This document shows positions 60,584 through 64,000 of a stretch of DNA of 64,000 bases, in pieces. The stretch comes from Pilimelia terevasa (GTDB lineage: Bacteria > Actinomycetota > Actinomycetes > Mycobacteriales > Micromonosporaceae), in NCBI RefSeq assembly GCF_014647915.1, contig NZ_BMQC01000009.1, positions 1-64,000 of the forward strand, written 5' to 3'. Below the pieces are notes generated by a model, which worked only from the letters and a program-made list of their open reading frames with translations, made no database searches and was not told where the DNA came from. A program made the translations under genes and the position numbers. Position 1 is the first letter of the stretch. Every line of letters begins with the position of its first letter.

Positions 60584-63235
60584 TCAGTGGGCGAAGAATC
60601 CGGCGTCGGCCATCTCCCTGACGCTCTTGCCGAAGGCGCCCGCGACCTGCGCGAGGTCGTCCTCGGTGTGCGCGGCGCTCAGCATGGCCGTGTGCAGTTC
60701 GGGCAGGTAGACGCCGTGCTTGCGCAGGTAGTAGGCGAGGGCGACGCTGGCCTGCAGGTGGGAGCCGGCCAGGCGGTCCCGGATGCGCCGGGGGGACGCG
60801 TGGTCGAACGTGACGGAGAAGATGGAGCGGCTGCCGGTGATCCGGCACGGCACCCCCGCGGCCGCCGCCTCGCCCGTCAGCAGGCCGGTCAGCAGGTCCG
60901 TCCGGCGCGCCAGCGCGGGGTAGATCTCGGGGTGCGCCCGCAGGTGGCCCAGGGTCGCGGCGCCGGCCGCGGCCGTCACGGAGTTGCCGCTCATCGTGCC
61001 GCCCACGAAGGCGCGCGCGGTGACGTCGAGGAACGGGTCGTGGGTGGTGCGCGCCAGGTCGACCAGGTGCGGCCGGCCGACCACCGCCCCGCACGGCAGC
61101 CCCCCGCCGATGATCTTCCCCGCGCAGGTGAGGTCTGGGCGCACTCCCGCCAGCCGCTGGGCGCCCCCGTAGTCGACCCGGAAGCCGGTGACCACCTCGT
61201 CGAAGATCAGGACGATGCCGTGCCGGTCGCACTCCTGCCGCAGCCGGCGCAGGAAGCCGCGGTCCACCTCGGCCAGCGCCGCGGGCATCGGCTCGACGAT
61301 CACGCACGCCAGCTCCGCGGCGCACGCGGCGATCCGGTCGAAGGAGGCGGGGTCGCCGTACTGGAGGACGACGGTGTCCGCCACCAGCCGCGGGTCCGCG
61401 CCGGCCGAGTTCGCCACCGCGCGCGGGCGGTGCGGGTCGCCGGAGTACCGGAACCACGAACTGACCTGCCCGTGGTCGGAGAACCCGTGGTAGTGGCCCT
61501 CGCACTTGGCCACCCGGCGGCGGTTGGTCCAGGCGCGGGCCAGGCGGATCGCGACGAGCACCGCCTCGGTCCCGGAGTTGCACAGCAGCGCCCGGCCCTG
61601 CCCCGGGAACGCCTGCGCGAGCAGCCGGGCCAGGGCGAACTCCGCCGGGTTGCCCAGCGCGTTCACCGCCCCGTCGGCGACGGCCCGGTGGATCGCCTCC
61701 CGCACCACCGGGTGCCCGTAGCCGAGGATGTGCGGCCCGTACCCGCCGGAGAGGTCCAGGTAGACGTTGCCGTCGACGTCGGTCAGGCGCGCGCCCGCCG
61801 CGCTCCGCACGACCAGCGGGAAGGTGCTCGGCAGGACGAAGCGGTCCAGGTGGGTGGGCGCCACGAGGGTGTCCGCCGCCGCCGCGCGCAGCGCCGCCGC
61901 GCGCGGCGCCCGCGCCTCGATCTCGCGCCGGAACGTCTCCCGCGCGGCGTCGCTCTGGTACGGCGAGAAGCGGTCGGTGAACCGCCGGTTGTGCGTCCAC
62001 AGGTCGAACCCCGGGTCGACGTCGTACACGAAGCCCTCGCCGGTCAGCAGCGCCAGCGCCAGCAGCGTGATCCGGGTGCTGAGGCGGGCGCCGCGGCGGT
62101 GCAGCAGCATCGCCGCGTCCCGGAAGAAGGCCATGGTCGACCAGCGGCGCGACCGGTCCTCGAAGTGGTGCCGCAGGACGTCCGCCAGCTCGGTGCGGCA
62201 GTCCGCGGACAGCCGGTCGCCGCCGACCACGAACGCGCCGGTGAACCTGTCCGCGGCCAGCTCCCAGCGGCCCCGCACGCAGGCGTAGTAGAAGGCGGAC
62301 AGGTGCCAGCGGTCGTCCTCGGAGAGCACGCCGACGAGCCCGAAGTCGAGGAAGACGACCTCGCCGCCCGCGCCGAAGACCACGTTGCCGGGATGGGGGT
62401 CGACGTGGAAGCGGCCGTGGAAGTACGCCATGCAGTAGAACGCCTCCTGCACCCGGGCCGCCAGGTCCGGGCGCCGGTCGGCGGGGAGCCGGTCGGCCTC
62501 GTGGCCGGGGACACCGTCGACGAACTCCATGACCAGCACGCGGTCGGTGCAGTGTTCGGGGTACAGGCGCGGGACCCCGACCCGCGGGTTGCCGGCGAAG
62601 TTCTCCCGGATCCGGTCCTGGTGCCGCGCCTCCGCGCGCAGGTCGAACTGGCCCAGCAGCGCGGGCCGCAGCTCGGCGAACTGCCCCCGCAGGTCGAACC
62701 GGCGGCAGGCCGGGACCAGCAGGTGCGCCAGGTGCAGGAGCAGGCCGAGGACGCGGGCGCTGGCGTGCAGCCGCTCGGGTACGCCCTCCTTGACGACCTT
62801 CACGGCCACCGCCTCGCCAGAGGGCAGGGTGGCCCGGTGCACCTGGGCGACCGTGCCGGCCGCGACCGGGGTCCAGTCGAACGAGGCGAACACCCGGTCG
62901 GCGGGCGCGCCGAGGCTGCGGGCGAGCGTCCGGCGCAGGGCGGCCGGCGCCATCGGCGGCAGCCCGGCGAAGAACGAGCGGAACTCCGCCGCGGCCCCGG
63001 GACCCCACAGCCCCGACTGGGTGCCGAGGATCTGGCCGGCCTTGAGGTACAGCGGCCCCATCCGGTACAGGTAGCGGCGGAGCAGGGCGGCGGCGCGGCG
63101 GGGGTCGCGGCGGCCGGGGGCCAGGTGGCCGGCCAGCAGGGCCGCGGTCCAGCACACGGTGCGCACCGCCTCGACCGCGGCGGGGAGGACCACGCGCACC
63201 CGCCGCGGCGCACCCGCGCCCCCTCTGCCACCCAC
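60584..63235 (-). CDS. ABC1/UbiB-type kinase fused to a glutamate-1-semialdehyde-type aminotransferase
   Basis: About 883 residues from GTG 63235 (GGAG 9 bases upstream); GTG 63250 and TTG 63298 are alternatives. Residues about 20-470 are an atypical ABC1/ADCK/UbiB kinase: LYLKAGQILGTQSG (KxGQ), AQVHRATLPSGEAVAVKVVKEGV, HVDPHPGNVVF and VFLDFGLVGVLSED are all intact. After about residue 480 a class-III PLP aminotransferase follows (LTDVDGNVYLDLSGGYGPHILGYGHP, LLCNSGTEAVLVAIRLARAW, HYHGFSDH, LIFDEVVTGFRVDYGG, CAGKIIGGGLPCGAVVG with the PLP lysine), closest in pattern to HemL. The reading frame is continuous through the junction. The gene ends 30 bases before the acyl-AMP ligase. Confidence 0.88.
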   Translation of the reverse strand: MGGRGGAGAPRRVRVVLPAAVEAVRTVCWTAALLAGHLAPGRRDPRRAAALLRRYLYRMGPLYLKAGQILGTQSGLWGPGAAAEFRSFFAGLPPMAPAALRRTLARSLGAPADRVFASFDWTPVAAGTVAQVHRATLPSGEAVAVKVVKEGVPERLHASARVLGLLLHLAHLLVPACRRFDLRGQFAELRPALLGQFDLRAEARHQDRIRENFAGNPRVGVPRLYPEHCTDRVLVMEFVDGVPGHEADRLPADRRPDLAARVQEAFYCMAYFHGRFHVDPHPGNVVFGAGGEVVFLDFGLVGVLSEDDRWHLSAFYYACVRGRWELAADRFTGAFVVGGDRLSADCRTELADVLRHHFEDRSRRWSTMAFFRDAAMLLHRRGARLSTRITLLALALLTGEGFVYDVDPGFDLWTHNRRFTDRFSPYQSDAARETFRREIEARAPRAAALRAAAADTLVAPTHLDRFVLPSTFPLVVRSAAGARLTDVDGNVYLDLSGGYGPHILGYGHPVVREAIHRAVADGAVNALGNPAEFALARLLAQAFPGQGRALLCNSGTEAVLVAIRLARAWTNRRRVAKCEGHYHGFSDHGQVSSWFRYSGDPHRPRAVANSAGADPRLVADTVVLQYGDPASFDRIAACAAELACVIVEPMPAALAEVDRGFLRRLRQECDRHGIVLIFDEVVTGFRVDYGGAQRLAGVRPDLTCAGKIIGGGLPCGAVVGRPHLVDLARTTHDPFLDVTARAFVGGTMSGNSVTAAAGAATLGHLRAHPEIYPALARRTDLLTGLLTGEAAAAGVPCRITGSRSIFSVTFDHASPRRIRDRLAGSHLQASVALAYYLRKHGVYLPELHTAMLSAAHTEDDLAQVAGAFGKSVREMADAGFFAH

Positions 63236-63308
63236 TACCGCGCGCTCCACTCGTCCGCCGGGAGACACCGACCGGATCGGACGGTACCGACGCGCCAAAG
63301 CGCCGTCT

Positions 63309-63337
63309 CCTCAGGAAGTCGCCCGTTTTTCCTGAGG
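63309..63337. promoter_or_regulatory. 9-bp inverted repeat upstream of the kinase-aminotransferase gene
   Basis: CCTCAGGAA (63309-63317) and TTCCTGAGG (63329-63337) flank 11 bases in the 190-base gap before GTG 63235. It may be an operator for the XRE regulator encoded next to it, or a terminator for that gene. Confidence 0.45.
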
Positions 63338-63425
63338 GTTCTCCGCAGGTTGACAACGGGCACGGACGGCGCCGCGCGGCACGCGGACGGACGCCGGCCC
63401 AGCGGACCGCGGAGTCCGCGGCCTG

Positions 63426-63989
63426 TTAACCGGCCGGGTCTGCCGGGGCCGTCGGAGCGGCCGACGTGGTCGGGGCGGCCGACGTGGCCGGGTCCGCCGG
63501 GGTGGCCGGCCCGAGGCGGCGCAGCTCGTCGCGGATGTCCTCCAGTGCCCGGACGGCGCGCTCCCACAGGTCCCGGTCGGCCCCGCGCGGGCCGTACCGG
63601 AGGTCGGCGGCCGTCCCCCGGGCGGGGGCCGCGCGGCGGCCGCGGCGCGGCGCCGGCTGGTCCGCCGGGTCACCCGCGCCCGGACCGTCCGCGCCCGGGT
63701 CGCCGGCCGGGTCGCCCGCGCCGGGCAGGTCGTAGCCGGCGAGGGCCATCAGCTCGGCGTACGCGATCCCGAGCGCCGGGCCGAGGCGCTGGAGCACCCG
63801 GGGCGAGGGGGAGCCGATGTAGCCGCGCTCCAGCTTGAACAGGTAGCCGGCGGAGATGCCGGCCTCGGCCCCGGCGGCCTGCATGGTCAGCCCGCGCTCC
63901 TCGCGGGCGGTGCGCAGGGCGTCGCCCATGCGCTGGGTGGGTCGGGGCGCGTCGGCGCGCCCTCGTGGTTGCTCAGTCATGTTTCCCAT
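63426..63989 (-). CDS. XRE-family helix-turn-helix regulator
   Basis: A 187-residue protein. The HTH at residues 20-65 reads RMGDALRTAREERGLTMQAAGAEAGISAGYLFKLERGYIGSPSPRVLQRLGPALG, a clear XRE/Cro fold. A Gly/Asp/Pro-rich linker (GAGDPAGDPGADGPG) and a short helix (DLWERAVRALEDIRDELRRLG) follow, then a TSAAP-type low-complexity end. ATG 63989 and ATG 63980 are both possible. It is co-directional with and just upstream of the kinase-aminotransferase/FAAL/MMPL genes and is the best candidate for their regulator. Confidence 0.88.
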   Translation of the reverse strand: MGNMTEQPRGRADAPRPTQRMGDALRTAREERGLTMQAAGAEAGISAGYLFKLERGYIGSPSPRVLQRLGPALGIAYAELMALAGYDLPGAGDPAGDPGADGPGAGDPADQPAPRRGRRAAPARGTAADLRYGPRGADRDLWERAVRALEDIRDELRRLGPATPADPATSAAPTTSAAPTAPADPAG

Positions 63990-64000
63990 GGTAGACAGAT

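Noticed and set aside
58895-63838. A very long plus-strand open frame (over 1600 codons) opposite the FAAL and kinase-aminotransferase genes
   Set aside because: It is the complement of two genes with clear domain motifs, is Arg/Gly/Ala-rich without any fold signature, and exists because stop codons are rare at this GC content.

Overview
The window is about 74% GC, uses many GTG starts and strongly prefers G or C in the third codon position. It encodes typical actinobacterial families: DUF3618, an actinobacterial holin-like DUF1469 protein, the furA-katG pair, HelR under a rifamycin-associated element, ECF42 with its DGPF partner, and SpoIIE/RsbW/STAS regulators. This points to a filamentous actinomycete chromosome (Streptomyces or Micromonosporaceae-like). 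The genus cannot be fixed from the sequence alone. No rRNA, tRNA, CRISPR array, insertion sequence or phage was seen.

Layout. 1-2.8 kb: a membrane-stress operon (partial protein, holin-like DUF1469, DUF3618), then a hemerythrin-like protein and a small PRC-barrel-like protein. 2.9-9 kb: a secreted trypsin-fold protein that has lost its catalytic serine, a secreted seven-bladed RCC1 protein, a soluble tandem-GAF methyl-accepting protein, a VOC protein and a penicillin-binding-type serine hydrolase. 9.1-13 kb: a compact operon of two exported TasA/camelysin-type proteins, an ER/SipW-type signal peptidase fused to a degenerate histidine-kinase dimerisation domain, and a membrane histidine kinase. 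13-19.3 kb: a truncated histidine phosphatase, a MerR/HspR-like regulator, Hsp20, a GAF-SpoIIE-RsbW switch protein, a STAS protein, DUF1360, DUF4097 and a ribbon-helix-helix regulator. 19.4-26.2 kb: TetR with two operators, a two-domain SRPBCC-DUF2867 protein, a large catalase, Fur and KatG. 26.2-33.1 kb: DUF418, a methyltransferase, YCII plus ECF42 sigma factor, a small R-type lectin, a diguanylate cyclase, a PEBP protein and an orphan small peptide. 33.3-36.6 kb: HelR with an exact RAE, then ArsR-SRPBCC. 36.6-40.2 kb: an osmoprotectant-type ABC transporter. 40.2-46.6 kb: an alpha/beta-barrel-like protein, two secreted proteins (one a subtilase) and a transmembrane chemoreceptor.

46.9-56.1 kb is a linear-azol(in)e (TOMM) RiPP cluster: an E1-like leader-binding protein, a SagB dehydrogenase, an E1-like-YcaO cyclodehydratase ending in PxPxP, an unknown protein, an active/inactive pair of M16 peptidases, and TetR and LuxR regulators. 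I find no precursor peptide in or beside it. 56.2-64 kb is a co-directional locus of an XRE regulator, a UbiB/ABC1 kinase fused to a glutamate-semialdehyde-type aminotransferase, a fatty-acyl-AMP ligase with a pentapeptide-like tail, and an MMPL exporter with a 26-bp palindrome in front of it. It looks like a small acyl-metabolite assembly-and-export system.

The signal-peptidase/pseudo-HisKA operon, the precursor-less TOMM cluster and the kinase-aminotransferase/FAAL/MMPL locus are the three best candidates for undescribed biology.
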